DNA from: Perlucidibaca piscinae DSM 21586
GTDB lineage: Bacteria; Pseudomonadota; Gammaproteobacteria; Pseudomonadales; Moraxellaceae
Assembly (NCBI RefSeq): GCF_000420045.1
Contig: NZ_ATUE01000005.1
Span: 558,001-622,000, forward strand
Direction: 5' to 3'
DNA: 64,000 bases
The translations under genes were made by a program, and so were the position numbers. Below, piece by piece: positions 26,152 through 34,937 of this stretch. How positions within the stretch are numbered: position 1 is the first letter of the stretch; the number at the start of each line of letters is the position of its first letter. The notes under the pieces are model-generated. The model had not been told where the DNA came from and ran no database searches. It saw nothing but the letters and a program-made list of their open reading frames with translations.

Positions 26152-26492
26152 GTTGCAGATCTCCAACCCATAACAATGACGGCCATGCCCACCAGTGCAA
26201 TGCCCGCACCCACCCAGTCGCTGGCATGCAGCGTTACGCCATCCACCCAGCGCAGCCAAAGCAGCGCCACAACGACATACACACCACCATAGGCTGCATA
26301 CACACGACCGCTGGCCTCCGGGTGCAAAGTCAGTAGCCAGGCGAACAGCATCAGACTGGCTGCGGCCGGTAGCAGCAGCCAGGGCGAGCCCTGCTTTTTC
26401 AGCCAGAGATACGGTAGAAAGCAGCCAATGACCTCGGCCAGGGCTGTCACCACGAACAGCCCCAGCGTTTTCAGGAGAATCAGACTGCTCAT
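26148..26492 (-). CDS. ynfA: YnfA-family small membrane protein
   Basis: A 114-residue protein with four membrane helices (LLKTLGLFVVTALAEVIGCFLPYLWL ... RVYAAYGGVYVVVALLWL), the YnfA/UPF0060 signature. YnfA resembles small multidrug resistance transporters and has been linked to drug efflux in enterics. Here it is cotranslated with a cation transporter (ATGA overlap upstream) and a small protein downstream, which points to a metal-related use on this island. Confidence 0.88.
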   Translation of the reverse strand: MSSLILLKTLGLFVVTALAEVIGCFLPYLWLKKQGSPWLLLPAAASLMLFAWLLTLHPEASGRVYAAYGGVYVVVALLWLRWVDGVTLHASDWVGAGIALVGMAVIVMGWRSAT

Positions 26493-27118
26493 GCGATACC
26501 TTTCTCCTCACGAAGTTCGTGCAATGCCGCGCGCACGATTTGGACCGATCCAGAGATGGCCAGCATCGCCATGCCCAGCGCCACCACCACATCCGGCCAC
26601 GCACTGGCTGTCAGCCAGACACCACCGGCCGCACACATCACCGCAATGTTGCCGATGGCATCGTTGCGGCTGCAAATCCAGACCGACTGCATGTTGCTGT
26701 CACCCGTGCGGTAGTGAAACAGCATCCAGGCCACACCCACATTCGACAACAGCGCGAGAAAGCCCACCACACCCATGGTGCTGGCCTCCGGCACTTGCCC
26801 TGCTAGCAGGCGCTCCACCGTCGCATACAGTACCCAGAGGCCGAATACACCCATCGTTGCCCCTTTCAGCAACGACGCGCGGGCACGCCAGACTAGGGCA
26901 TGACCCAGCACATACAGACTGATGCCATAGTTGGCGGCATCGCCGAGAAAATCCAGGGCATCGGCAAGCAAGGCGCTGGATCCGGCCGCCGAGCCGGCTA
27001 TTAGCTCGACGATAAACATCGCCAGATTGACCAGCAGCGCAATCACCAATATACGGCGATACTGGGGGTCAACGACGGGCACCTTGCTCGCACAGGAATC
27101 ACCGCAATTATCAGACAT
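26489..27118 (-). CDS. Short cation diffusion facilitator-type transporter
   Basis: A 209-residue membrane protein with about six helices and a Cys-containing N-terminus (DNCGDSCASK). ALLADALDFLGDAANYGISL carries the DxxxD pattern of the CDF metal site. The second site reads SRNDAIGNIAV, with Asn where many CDF proteins have Asp. It lacks the usual C-terminal cytoplasmic domain (family members are near 300 residues). The start was set at MSDNC, behind a GGAGAG site, inside the czcA end. It probably moves a divalent cation; the substrate is uncertain. Confidence 0.75.
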   Translation of the reverse strand: MSDNCGDSCASKVPVVDPQYRRILVIALLVNLAMFIVELIAGSAAGSSALLADALDFLGDAANYGISLYVLGHALVWRARASLLKGATMGVFGLWVLYATVERLLAGQVPEASTMGVVGFLALLSNVGVAWMLFHYRTGDSNMQSVWICSRNDAIGNIAVMCAAGGVWLTASAWPDVVVALGMAMLAISGSVQIVRAALHELREEKGIA

Positions 27119-30100
27119 TGCTTCTCTCCACTCGCCATTGCTCAATCATCCGGTACAGCGCAGGCAGCACCACCAGCGTCAACAATGTACTGGTGATCAG
27201 ACCGCCGATGACCACGATGGCCAGCGGCTTCTGCACCTCGGCCCCCGTGCCGGTGGCCAGCGCCATGGGCACAAAGCCCAGTGATGCCACCAGGGCTGTC
27301 ATCAGCACCGGACGCAGTCGCGAGATCGAACCCTCCTGCACAGCCTCGACCAGGTCTCTGCCATTCTCGCGCAGTTGATTGATGCGACTGACCATGACCA
27401 GACCATTGAGCACTGCCACGCCAGACAGCGCGATGAAGCCGATGGCGGCCGTGATCGAGAACGGAATGCCGCAGACCCAGAGCGCCAGAATGCCACCAGT
27501 CAAGGCCAGTGGCACCGCGCTGAATACCAGCAGAGCCTGACGCACCGTGCCCAGTGCCATGAACAGCAGCATCAGGATCAAGGCAAAACAGGCCGGCACG
27601 ACAATCATGAGGCGGGACTTGGCCGCCTGCAGATTCTCGAACTGCCCACCCCAGACCAGCCAGCTACCAGCCGGCAACTTGACCTGCGTATTGATGCGCT
27701 GCTCGGCTTCCTGAACAAACGAGGCCAGGTCTCGATCACGGACATTGGCCTGCACCACGATCCGACGCTTGCCATTCTCGCGGCTGACCTGATTGAGGCC
27801 ATCGCGCAGCGTCAGCATCGCGACACTGCCCAGGGTGATGAAGCCCTGATCCGATTGAGCATCACGCACAGGGATGGGCAGATTGCGCAGGAGGTCAAGG
27901 TCGGCGCGGACTTCCTCCGGCAAACGCACCATCACATCGAAACGGCGGTCACCCTCGAAGATTTCACCCGCCTGGCGCCCACCAATGGCAGCCGCCACGG
28001 TGTCCTGCACGTCGGCCATACGCAGCCCGAAACGTGCCAGGGCATCACGATCAAAACTGATATCGAGCAGGGTCTGCCCTTCAACCTGTTCGACCTTGAT
28101 CTCGCTGGCCCCATCCACACCACGCAAGGTCTGCGCAATCTGATTGGCCGTTGGCAGCATGGTATTGAAGTCATCACCAAAGACTTTGACTGCAACATCT
28201 GCACGCACGCCCGACAGCAGCTCGTTAAAGCGCATCTGGATGGGCTGGGTGAATTCGTAGTTGTTGCCGGGCAGCTGACTGACCGCTTGCTCGATGCGCT
28301 CGATCACCTCGGCCTTGGTCTGACTCGAATCGGGCCACTCCTCGCGTGGCTTGAGAATGATGAAGGTGTCCGACGCACTCGGCGGCATCGGGTCCGCCGC
28401 CATCTCGGCGGTACCGGTCTTGGAGAAGACATAGGCCACCTCCTTGAATTTTGCGACCGTACGCTCGACCTGCAGCTGCATGTGCGTGGACTGTTTGATG
28501 CCCGTGCTGGGTATCTTCAACGCGTGCATGGCGACATCCTTCTCATCCAAGGTTGGGACGAACTCCTGTCCCAACTGGGTGAAGATCACAACGGCCACCG
28601 CAAAGGCACCTAGCGCCACACCCATCGCCTTCTTGTGCTCACGCATAGCCCAACTCAAGGCGGGCACATATAGCGCGTGAGCCTTGGTCAGGAAACGATT
28701 TTCTTTTTCCTCGATGGAGCCCTTGAAGAAGATGCCGACCAGGGCCGGGATCAGCGTCAGCGACAGGATGAATGCCGCGACCAGCGCCATGATCACTGTG
28801 GCCGCCATGGGGTGGAACATCTTGCCTTCGACGCCCTCCAGGGCAAGGATGGGCAGATAGACCGTGATGATGATGGCCTGTCCGAAGACGGAAGGCTGCA
28901 CCATCTCGCGCGTGGCATGCAGCACCTCGGACAGACGCTCCTCCAGACTCAGGTGCCGTCCCAGGTGATGCTGACGGGCCGCCAGACGACTCAAACAGTT
29001 CTCGACGATGATGACCGCGCCGTCGACGATGAGGCCGAAATCCAGCGCGCCCAGACTCATCAGATTGCCGCTGATGCCGGCCTTGACCATGCCGGTGCTC
29101 ATCAGCAGCACGGTGAGCGGGATGACCGCCGCCGTGATCACCGCTGCACGGATGTTGCCGAGCATCAGGAAGAGCACCACGATCACCAGCAGCGCACCCT
29201 CGCTGAGGTTCTTGATCACCGTGGCGACCGTGGCATTGACCAGCTTGCTGCGATTCAGCACGGTCTGTGCTTCAACATCCGGCGGCAGACTGCGCCGGAT
29301 CTCAGCCATCTTGTCATCGACCGTCACAGCCACCGTGCGCGAGTTCTCACCGATGCGCATCAGGGCGGTGCCGACGACTACCTCATGCCCGTTCTCGCTG
29401 GCCGAGCCCGTGCGCAGTTCCTCGCCAATCTCGACGCGCGCCAGGTCGCGTACATAGATCGGTGTATTGCCGCGTGTTGCCACCACCGTGGCGGCGATAT
29501 CTTCCATGCGCTTGAGGCGACCATCGACACGCACCAGATAGGCCTCGCCACGCTGCTCGACAAAGCCACTGCCACGACTTTGATTGGCCTTTTCCAGCGT
29601 CTCGACCAGATCGGTGACGGACAGATTGTAAGCCCTCAGTCGCAGCGGATCAGGCTGGATGTGATACTGCTTCTCGAAACCACCGATGCTGTCGATGCCG
29701 GCCACACCCGGCAGACCCTTGAGCTGGGGCCGGATGATCCAGTCCTGCACCGTGCGCAGATAGGCCGCCTGCGCCACTGGCGTGCGCAAATACTCGCCCT
29801 CCGGTGTCAGGTAGCTGCCATCGCTCTGCCAGCCCGGCTGCCCATCATTGACCTTCGCTCCTTGACCACCAGGGTGGGCGAATTTCACCGCCCACATGTA
29901 GATCTCCCCTAGACCCGTCGAGATGGCCCCCATGCGCGGTGATGCGTCCTGCGGGAGCATGTCCTTGGCTTCGCTCAGGCGCTCCGTGACCTGGTTGCGG
30001 GCAAAGTAGATGTCCACATCGTCATGAAATACGGCCGTGACCTGCGAAAAGCCATTGCGTGACAGTGAGCGCGTGGACTCCAGCCCGGAGATCCCGGCCA

Positions 30101-30317
30101 GTGCGCTTTCAATCGGAAAAGTAACCTGCTTCTCGATATCCTCCGGCGACAAGCCCGGCAGCTCGGTATTGATCTGCACCTGATTGTTGGTGATGTCCGG
30201 CACGGCATCGATGGGCAGTTTCTGCAATGAGAAAACCCCGAAGGCGGCCAGCAGCAGCACCATCACCAGCACGAGGTAGCGATGCGACAGGGAAAAGCCA
30301 ATAGCGCGATCAAACAT
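27111..30317 (-). CDS. czcA: Zinc/cobalt/cadmium-type RND efflux permease CzcA
   Basis: A 1068-residue HME-RND pump. TM4 reads DFGLIVDGAVIIVEN, the signature of divalent-cation (Co/Zn/Cd) pumps, with the Asp and Glu needed for proton coupling. It begins MFDRAIGFSLSHRYL behind AGGAGAG; an upstream in-frame ATG is less likely. It exports divalent metals with CzcB and CzcC. The gene follows czcB by 29 bases and its end overlaps the CDF-type transporter. Confidence 0.94.
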   Translation of the reverse strand: MFDRAIGFSLSHRYLVLVMVLLLAAFGVFSLQKLPIDAVPDITNNQVQINTELPGLSPEDIEKQVTFPIESALAGISGLESTRSLSRNGFSQVTAVFHDDVDIYFARNQVTERLSEAKDMLPQDASPRMGAISTGLGEIYMWAVKFAHPGGQGAKVNDGQPGWQSDGSYLTPEGEYLRTPVAQAAYLRTVQDWIIRPQLKGLPGVAGIDSIGGFEKQYHIQPDPLRLRAYNLSVTDLVETLEKANQSRGSGFVEQRGEAYLVRVDGRLKRMEDIAATVVATRGNTPIYVRDLARVEIGEELRTGSASENGHEVVVGTALMRIGENSRTVAVTVDDKMAEIRRSLPPDVEAQTVLNRSKLVNATVATVIKNLSEGALLVIVVLFLMLGNIRAAVITAAVIPLTVLLMSTGMVKAGISGNLMSLGALDFGLIVDGAVIIVENCLSRLAARQHHLGRHLSLEERLSEVLHATREMVQPSVFGQAIIITVYLPILALEGVEGKMFHPMAATVIMALVAAFILSLTLIPALVGIFFKGSIEEKENRFLTKAHALYVPALSWAMREHKKAMGVALGAFAVAVVIFTQLGQEFVPTLDEKDVAMHALKIPSTGIKQSTHMQLQVERTVAKFKEVAYVFSKTGTAEMAADPMPPSASDTFIILKPREEWPDSSQTKAEVIERIEQAVSQLPGNNYEFTQPIQMRFNELLSGVRADVAVKVFGDDFNTMLPTANQIAQTLRGVDGASEIKVEQVEGQTLLDISFDRDALARFGLRMADVQDTVAAAIGGRQAGEIFEGDRRFDVMVRLPEEVRADLDLLRNLPIPVRDAQSDQGFITLGSVAMLTLRDGLNQVSRENGKRRIVVQANVRDRDLASFVQEAEQRINTQVKLPAGSWLVWGGQFENLQAAKSRLMIVVPACFALILMLLFMALGTVRQALLVFSAVPLALTGGILALWVCGIPFSITAAIGFIALSGVAVLNGLVMVSRINQLRENGRDLVEAVQEGSISRLRPVLMTALVASLGFVPMALATGTGAEVQKPLAIVVIGGLITSTLLTLVVLPALYRMIEQWRVERSNV

Positions 30318-30346
30318 GGCTTCTCTCCTGGGAAAGGCGCAAACAA

Positions 30347-31555
30347 TCAATCTTCATGTTCGGCCTCCCCCTTCTTGAGATCAGCCTTGAGCACGAAGAC
30401 ATTGCCGACGGCAAAGCGCTCGCCTGCCTGCAACCCGCTGATCACCTCCTGACGCTCACCACTGCGCCGACCGAGCACTACTGTGCGCGGCTCCAGACCA
30501 TCCGTGTCAGCAACAAAGATGGTCGGTTGGTTCTTCAGCATCTGGATGGCGGATAGCGGAACGCTGAGTGCCTGCGACACCTCACCCATCTGGATCTGTG
30601 CTTGCACGAACTGCCCTGAGCGCCACAGCCCCTGACGGTTGTCGATTTGCACGCGCACCGAGCCGCTACGGCTGGCCTCATCAAGCTCGGGCTGCACGAA
30701 GATCACACGGCCTTCGGTGCTCATGCCCGCCTTGTCCATCACCATGACGGTCTGACCCGCGCGAACCTTGCCCAGGTCGCTGACTGACACGGCCAGGTCG
30801 ATCCAGAGGGTCGAGAGATCAGCCAGCCGGAACAGCGGCTTGTCGGATGTCACGGTCTCCCCGATGGTCAGATCCTTGGACAGAACCGTGCCTGAGATAG
30901 GCGCGCGCAAGGCGTAGCTGGCCAACCGGCCGCCCGGCTTCAGCGCCCTGGCATCCTGCTCACTCATGCCCAGTGCCAGCAGGCTCTGCAGAGCACTTTG
31001 GGTTTCGATACGGGCATCGTTGAGCTCACGACGGGCAGCCAGATAATCCTGCTCGGCGCTGATCTTCTTCTGCCAGAGGCTTTCTTCCCGGACAAACAAT
31101 GACTGCGCCAGGGCCTGACGCTCTCTCGCGGCCAGGTAGCGAGCGGCCACATCGGAGAGCTGAGTGCTTTCGATCACAGCGAGGACTGTGCCAGCCTTGA
31201 CCTGTGCTCCAATCTGCACCGAGGTGGAGCGCACCATGCCGGTGATCGGAGACAGCACGCGTGCTTCGCGATCCGTGTTCAACACCAGCTGACCCGGCAG
31301 CGACAAGCCGCTGGCAAAGTTGCCAAGTGCTGCTGTCTCGATACGCAGGCCATTGGCGGCAAGTTGTTCGGCAGTGAGTTTGATGGCGCCGGCATGACCT
31401 TCCTCAGCATGGTCATCAGCTACTGGTGCAGGAGACTCCGCATGGCTTTCATAGCCATGGCTGGCTGGGCCGTACTCCATCAGGCCCCAGGTCGCACCCG
31501 CGCCCGCAGATGCAGCGATCAGCAACGGCAGGGTCTTCTTGAGAGCGATCTTCAT
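30347..31555 (-). CDS. czcB: Zinc/cobalt/cadmium efflux periplasmic adaptor CzcB
   Basis: The 402-residue membrane fusion protein has an N-terminal signal/anchor, a His/Glu-rich segment (DDHAEEGHAGAIKL) likely to bind metal, a long coiled-coil hairpin (DVAARYLAARERQALAQSL region) and a beta-barrel with IGAQVKAGTVLAVIE. It connects CzcA to CzcC. The start overlaps the czcC stop by ATGA. Confidence 0.92.
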   Translation of the reverse strand: MKIALKKTLPLLIAASAGAGATWGLMEYGPASHGYESHAESPAPVADDHAEEGHAGAIKLTAEQLAANGLRIETAALGNFASGLSLPGQLVLNTDREARVLSPITGMVRSTSVQIGAQVKAGTVLAVIESTQLSDVAARYLAARERQALAQSLFVREESLWQKKISAEQDYLAARRELNDARIETQSALQSLLALGMSEQDARALKPGGRLASYALRAPISGTVLSKDLTIGETVTSDKPLFRLADLSTLWIDLAVSVSDLGKVRAGQTVMVMDKAGMSTEGRVIFVQPELDEASRSGSVRVQIDNRQGLWRSGQFVQAQIQMGEVSQALSVPLSAIQMLKNQPTIFVADTDGLEPRTVVLGRRSGERQEVISGLQAGERFAVGNVFVLKADLKKGEAEHED

Positions 31556-32787
31556 GGTGTGTCCCCGGAAACAGTTGTACGACCCAGCAGCTCATCAAGC
31601 GCGGCATCGTTTTTGTGATAAGAGATACGAGCGGCGAGATACACGCCCTGAGACTCGATAAGGCTGCGCTGGGCATCGATCAGGTCAATCAGCGAGAACT
31701 TGCCGGCGCGATAGCCTTCGCGGGTCGCCTCCAGCGCCTCGCTGGCTATGCGCAGCACCTCGTCTCGCAGTTGCAGTGCTTCCTGATAGCCGGCCTCACG
31801 CTGCACCAGCAGCTGGTCACGCTGGCGCTGCAGTTGCTGACGCGCCGCCACCAGACCTGCCTCGGCCGCTGTCAGCTCGGCTCGCGCGCTGCGCACAGTG
31901 CCCTGATTGCGATCAAACAAGGGGATGGGGATGGAAACACCAAGCAGCACGCTCTGCTCGCGAGTCACCGCCTCGCGCTTCATGCCAGCTGACAGCGTGA
32001 AATCCGGCAGACGCTGCGCTTCGGCCAGGTTGACCGCTGCCTGTTCACGCTGGATGCGTACCTGTAGCTGCTTCATGTATGGGCTGGTACCCAGCGTGTC
32101 CGGTTGAGCCGACAACGCATCCGGCAGCGTCAAGGTATCCAGCAAAGACGCTTCAAGCTGGCTCTCACCCCACAGGCTGGCCAGTTGTCGGCGAGCGAGC
32201 TGACTCTCCTGGGCCGCCTGTCGTGCCGCGCGGCGCGCGCCTGCCAGGGCGACATTCGCGCGCGACAGCTCAATGGGAGACACCTTGCCAGCCGTGACCC
32301 TGACAGCCACGGCATCTCGAAGCTGCTGCGCCAACACCAGATTTTGCGCAGTGGCAGACTGTTTTTCTGTAGCCGCCTGCGCATCGACATAGCTCTCTCG
32401 CGTGATGCGAATCAGGCGCAGCCTTTCGATCTCTGCTTCCAGCGCGGTCAGCGTACGCTCCTCTCCAGCAACAGATTGCCTGGCGCTGCGTTTGCCGGGC
32501 AACGAAAAACGCTGGCTCAGGCTGTAGGTCGTCGTGGCGCTGCCTGCCGAACGGCTGGTGTCACCGGCAAAGTCTTCCAGCAGGTAGTTCACTTCGGGGT
32601 TGGGCAGCACGCCTGCCTGGGTGACACGCCCTTCGGCGGCCTCCTGCAAGGCTTTGCTGAGCGTGATTTGCGGGTTCTTCTCCAGCACCCGGCGAGTGGC
32701 GTCCGACAGACTCAGGCTGTCGGCATGGAGCGGGCCAGCGCATAGCGCGGCTAGGAGGGATACAAATACAACAAAAATACGAGACAT
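31552..32787 (-). CDS. czcC: Outer membrane factor CzcC (TolC family)
   Basis: A 411-residue outer membrane factor with a cleavable signal (VSLLAALCAGPLHA) and two TolC repeats (SLSDATRRVLEKNPQITL; PDFTLSAGMKREAVT onward). ATG at MSRIFVV was preferred over one four codons upstream because GGGAG is suitably spaced. It is the first gene of the CzcCBA block, preceded by a small periplasmic protein. Confidence 0.9.
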   Translation of the reverse strand: MSRIFVVFVSLLAALCAGPLHADSLSLSDATRRVLEKNPQITLSKALQEAAEGRVTQAGVLPNPEVNYLLEDFAGDTSRSAGSATTTYSLSQRFSLPGKRSARQSVAGEERTLTALEAEIERLRLIRITRESYVDAQAATEKQSATAQNLVLAQQLRDAVAVRVTAGKVSPIELSRANVALAGARRAARQAAQESQLARRQLASLWGESQLEASLLDTLTLPDALSAQPDTLGTSPYMKQLQVRIQREQAAVNLAEAQRLPDFTLSAGMKREAVTREQSVLLGVSIPIPLFDRNQGTVRSARAELTAAEAGLVAARQQLQRQRDQLLVQREAGYQEALQLRDEVLRIASEALEATREGYRAGKFSLIDLIDAQRSLIESQGVYLAARISYHKNDAALDELLGRTTVSGDTP

Positions 32788-32851
32788 GATGACTCCCATG
32801 CAGACGGAAGAATGCAGGCCAAGGCCTGCCTCCAGCGATCAGCAAGAAGCA

Positions 32852-33262
32852 TCAAATGAGCAGATAGGCGGTTTCGCGAATGACGACAGAAAACGAGGGG
32901 ATCGGTGGCCCGGTGGCATCTGGTTTGGCAGGACGATAGGTGGATGGTGCGGGCAGCAGCCAAGTCAGCGCAGGAACAATGCAGGCGACTTGCAGGTCAG
33001 CGAGTTGCAGCTTCGAAGGAAGGGGGGAGTGATCGTCATGCCCATCCTGGGCGGGGAGATCAATGCAGGACTTGCCTGTGGCCTGCTCCAGTGCCTTGGT
33101 GGCGCAAGGCTCGCCAGCCTTCTCAAACGCCACATGCCCTGTCGGCTCCAGGCAGATGGTGTCTGCCAGAGCGGCACATGCGCCAAACGACCAATGCAGG
33201 AACATGACCACCATCAATGATAGTGACCAACGACGCTTGGCTTGTGGTCTGACAGTGGGCAT
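32852..33262 (-). CDS. Small periplasmic protein preceding the Czc operon
   Basis: A 136-residue protein with a signal peptide (LSLMVVMFLHWSFGACAALA), three cysteines in the mature part (DTICLEP, EPCATK, KSCIDLPAQ) and a DGHDDH motif. It sits 64 bases before czcC on the same strand. Family not recognised. It mirrors the small Cys/His protein in front of cusC and may be a periplasmic metal-binding accessory or an expression leader. Confidence 0.58.
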   Translation of the reverse strand: MPTVRPQAKRRWSLSLMVVMFLHWSFGACAALADTICLEPTGHVAFEKAGEPCATKALEQATGKSCIDLPAQDGHDDHSPLPSKLQLADLQVACIVPALTWLLPAPSTYRPAKPDATGPPIPSFSVVIRETAYLLI

Positions 33263-33557
33263 TGGTTATATGGCTTCTTAACTGGCTAAAAGGCTAGCAG
33301 GCAACAGAGGATGTGTCACGCCATAAGCTGTTTGTTAATCCTTGGTGACGCCGTGGCAGAGTGCTCTGACCATGTGATTCGTATCACATACAGATTGGTC
33401 AGCTTCTGTGGCGGAGCTGGTCAGCGTCTATGATTAGCGGTGGTCACTTGAGTTGGCAGGTAGTGGTCAACTAACTGGCGATACGTACTCAATCGCTTAG
33501 CCCGGCGTAGTACATCGCATCGCCGTTACCAAATCATTGTCAGTCTTTACAGAAAGC
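33263..33557. other. Non-coding stretch upstream of the Czc operon
   Basis: These 295 bases between the Czc operon and the IS hold no convincing gene. They should contain the Czc promoter reading leftward. The only clear structure is a CRP-like palindrome. Confidence 0.5.
33372..33389. promoter_or_regulatory. CRP/Vfr-like palindrome
   Basis: ATGTGAT-TCGT-ATCACAT is a perfect inverted repeat and matches the TGTGA-N6-TCACA consensus of CRP-family regulators exactly. It is about 110 bases upstream of the small protein gene that starts the Czc operon, so it could act on that promoter. Confidence 0.5.
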
Positions 33558-33598
33558 CGACGTTCCCCCGGTTTCAGTAGCACCGGGCTTTAGAGTCC
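33558..33598 (+). repeat. IS3-family terminal inverted repeat, left
   Basis: Begins CGACGTTCCCCCGG and ends GCTTTAGAGTCC. It matches the reverse complement of the right end at most positions, with one single-base indel. The OrfB stop lies inside it. Confidence 0.75.
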
Positions 33599-34438
33599 GG
33601 GGGTAACTGTAACGGCTTTTCCGGCCAGTTGCCTGGCATAGGCTGCGGGCGTCAGCCCGCCCAGTGATTTCTTCGGTCGCTCCTCGTTGTATTCCCGCCG
33701 CCAAGCCTCGATCACCACCTTGGCGTGGCCCAGGCTGGTGAACCAGTGTTCGTTCAGGCATTCGTCCCGGAAGCGCCCGTTGAACGACTCGATGTACGCA
33801 TTCTGGTTCGGCTTGCCCGGCTCGATCAGGAACAGCTTCACCCCGCGCTCATGCGCCCAGGTCAACATCGCCCTGCCGCAGAACTCCTTGCCATTGTCGG
33901 TTCGGATCGCTTTTGGCAGGCCCCGCTGCTGACCAATTCGATCCAGGATTCGGGTCAGCATATGCCCGCCGATCGCACGCTCCGGCACGATGGCGAGGGC
34001 TTCGTGGGTGGCGTCATCGACCACGGTCAGGCTCTTGATCGCTCAGCCTTCGGCCGTGCGATCAAACACGAAGTCCATCGACCAGACCTGATTGGCCGAT
34101 AGCGGCCGTATCAAGGGCTGACGGTCCGATACCAGCACCTTCTTCCGCTTGCGACGACGTACCTGCAGCTTCTCTTCGGCATAAAGCCGTTCGACGCGCT
34201 TGTGATTCACGCGCAGACCGGCCTGTCGCAGCTTCAGGTGGATCATCGAGGAGGCGTAGCGCCGATGACGCTGCGCCAGCGCGATGATCCGTGCTCGCAA
34301 GGCCTCGTTCTGATCTGGCGCAGGCTGGTAGCGGAAGGCGCTGGCGCTCATGCCGATCACCCGCAGGGCATGGCGTTCGCTCAGACCGGCACTGATCATG
34401 CCGCGCACCAGAACACGACGATCCGGTGCGCTCACCAC
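33590..34438 (-). pseudogene. IS3-family transposase OrfB, interrupted by an in-frame stop
   Basis: The frame encodes the rve/DDE integrase core: VWSMDFVFDR (first Asp), IRTDNGKEF (second Asp) and YIESFNGRFRDECL (Glu). A TGA at 34043-34045 splits it after DRTAEG. The same frame resumes directly with AIKSLTVVDDATHEAL, so a single CGA-to-TGA change (Arg to stop) explains it. Without readthrough the protein would lose two of three catalytic residues, so this copy should not transpose on its own. Confidence 0.85.
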
Positions 34439-34695
34439 TTTTTTCGGAGCGCCTCGCGGGTGACCTCGTTTTCCAGAATCGACTCGGCAAGCAACTTTTT
34501 CAGGCGGGCGTTCTCGGCCTCCAGCTCCTTCAGTCGCTTGGCGTCGGAGACGCTCATGCCACCGAACTTGCTGCGCCAGAGGTAGTAGCTGGCCTCGGAG
34601 AAGCCGTGCTGGCGACACAGGTCCTTGATCGGCAGTCCGGCCTCGGCTTCTCGCAGGAAGCCAATGATCTGCTCTTCGGTGAAACGCTTCTTCAT
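34432..34695 (-). CDS. IS3-family transposase OrfA
   Basis: An 87-residue protein with the IS3 OrfA helix-turn-helix (KKRFTEEQIIGFLREAEAG ... HGFSEASYYLWRSKFGG) and leucine-zipper-like C-terminus (LKELEAENARLKKLLAE). It binds the inverted repeats. OrfB overlaps its end in another frame, so the transposase would normally be made by frameshifting. It is intact but partnered with a broken OrfB. Confidence 0.9.
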   Translation of the reverse strand: MKKRFTEEQIIGFLREAEAGLPIKDLCRQHGFSEASYYLWRSKFGGMSVSDAKRLKELEAENARLKKLLAESILENEVTREALRKKW

Positions 34696-34719
34696 GTCCA
34701 ATCTCCTCAGGGTAGGATT

Positions 34720-34761
34720 GGACTCCAAAGCTTCGTGCTACTCAAATGCGGGGAAACGTCG
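34720..34761 (-). repeat. IS3-family terminal inverted repeat, right
   Basis: Read on the minus strand it starts CGACGTTTCCCCG and ends GCTTTGGAGTCC, pairing with the left end. It lies 24 bases upstream of the OrfA start. Confidence 0.75.
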
Positions 34762-34785
34762 AGTTCTGACGAGTGGCAAGCGAAA

Positions 34786-34820
34786 TTGTTGGTACTTTTG
34801 TTGGTACATCATGCTGGTAA
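34786..34820. repeat. Right-end 12-bp iterons of the island
   Basis: TTGTTGGTAC occurs at 34786-34795 and 34798-34807, exactly 12 bases apart, followed by a degenerate ATGCTGGTAA. The same motif recurs at the left end, before int and before the alpA-like gene. Spacing of about one helical turn suits cooperative binding of integrase arm domain or an excisionase. Confidence 0.6.
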
Positions 34821-34863
34821 ATTTAATTAATTAAGGATTTATGAGGTCTATCGGCGGTAATTA

Positions 34864-34883
34864 GATCCCCTTTCGGCCACCAA
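34864..34883. repeat. attR, degenerate copy of the tRNA-Ala 3' end
   Basis: GATCCCCTTTCGG followed by CCACCAA repeats the last part of tRNA-Ala, missing one T in the acceptor strand. It marks the right junction of the island. Confidence 0.72.
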
Positions 34884-34937
34884 ATACACGTGCCCGGGTA
34901 CGCTCCAGACTTTTTTCTTGTCTGAAATCCTCGCATC

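Larger units (their letters stand above)
33558..34761 (-). mobile_element. IS3-family insertion sequence, about 1.2 kb
   Basis: Imperfect inverted repeats of 41-42 bases (outer end CGACGTT, inner end GGAGTCC/GAGTCC) bound two overlapping transposase frames in OrfA/OrfB arrangement. No clear 3-4 bp target duplication is seen at the edges given here, so the exact ends may be off by a base or the flanks have changed. It sits inside the right end of the island. Confidence 0.85.

Noticed and set aside
26152..26604. 150-residue extension of the 83-residue Cys protein
   Set aside because: It is the shadow of ynfA and the CDF-like gene in another frame; the ATGA-coupled start explains the real gene.
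27375..29912. Long plus-strand frames opposite czcA
   Set aside because: They are rich in His, Gln and Asp as expected for the antisense of an RND gene, and the minus-strand product is clearly CzcA.
34786..34820. CRISPR-like short repeats at the island end
   Set aside because: The units are only 10-12 bases, contiguous, without spacers, and have no cas genes nearby.
34864..34883. Possible second tRNA gene at the right island end
   Set aside because: Only the 3' tail of the tRNA is present; no D arm, anticodon arm or 5' acceptor strand precedes it.
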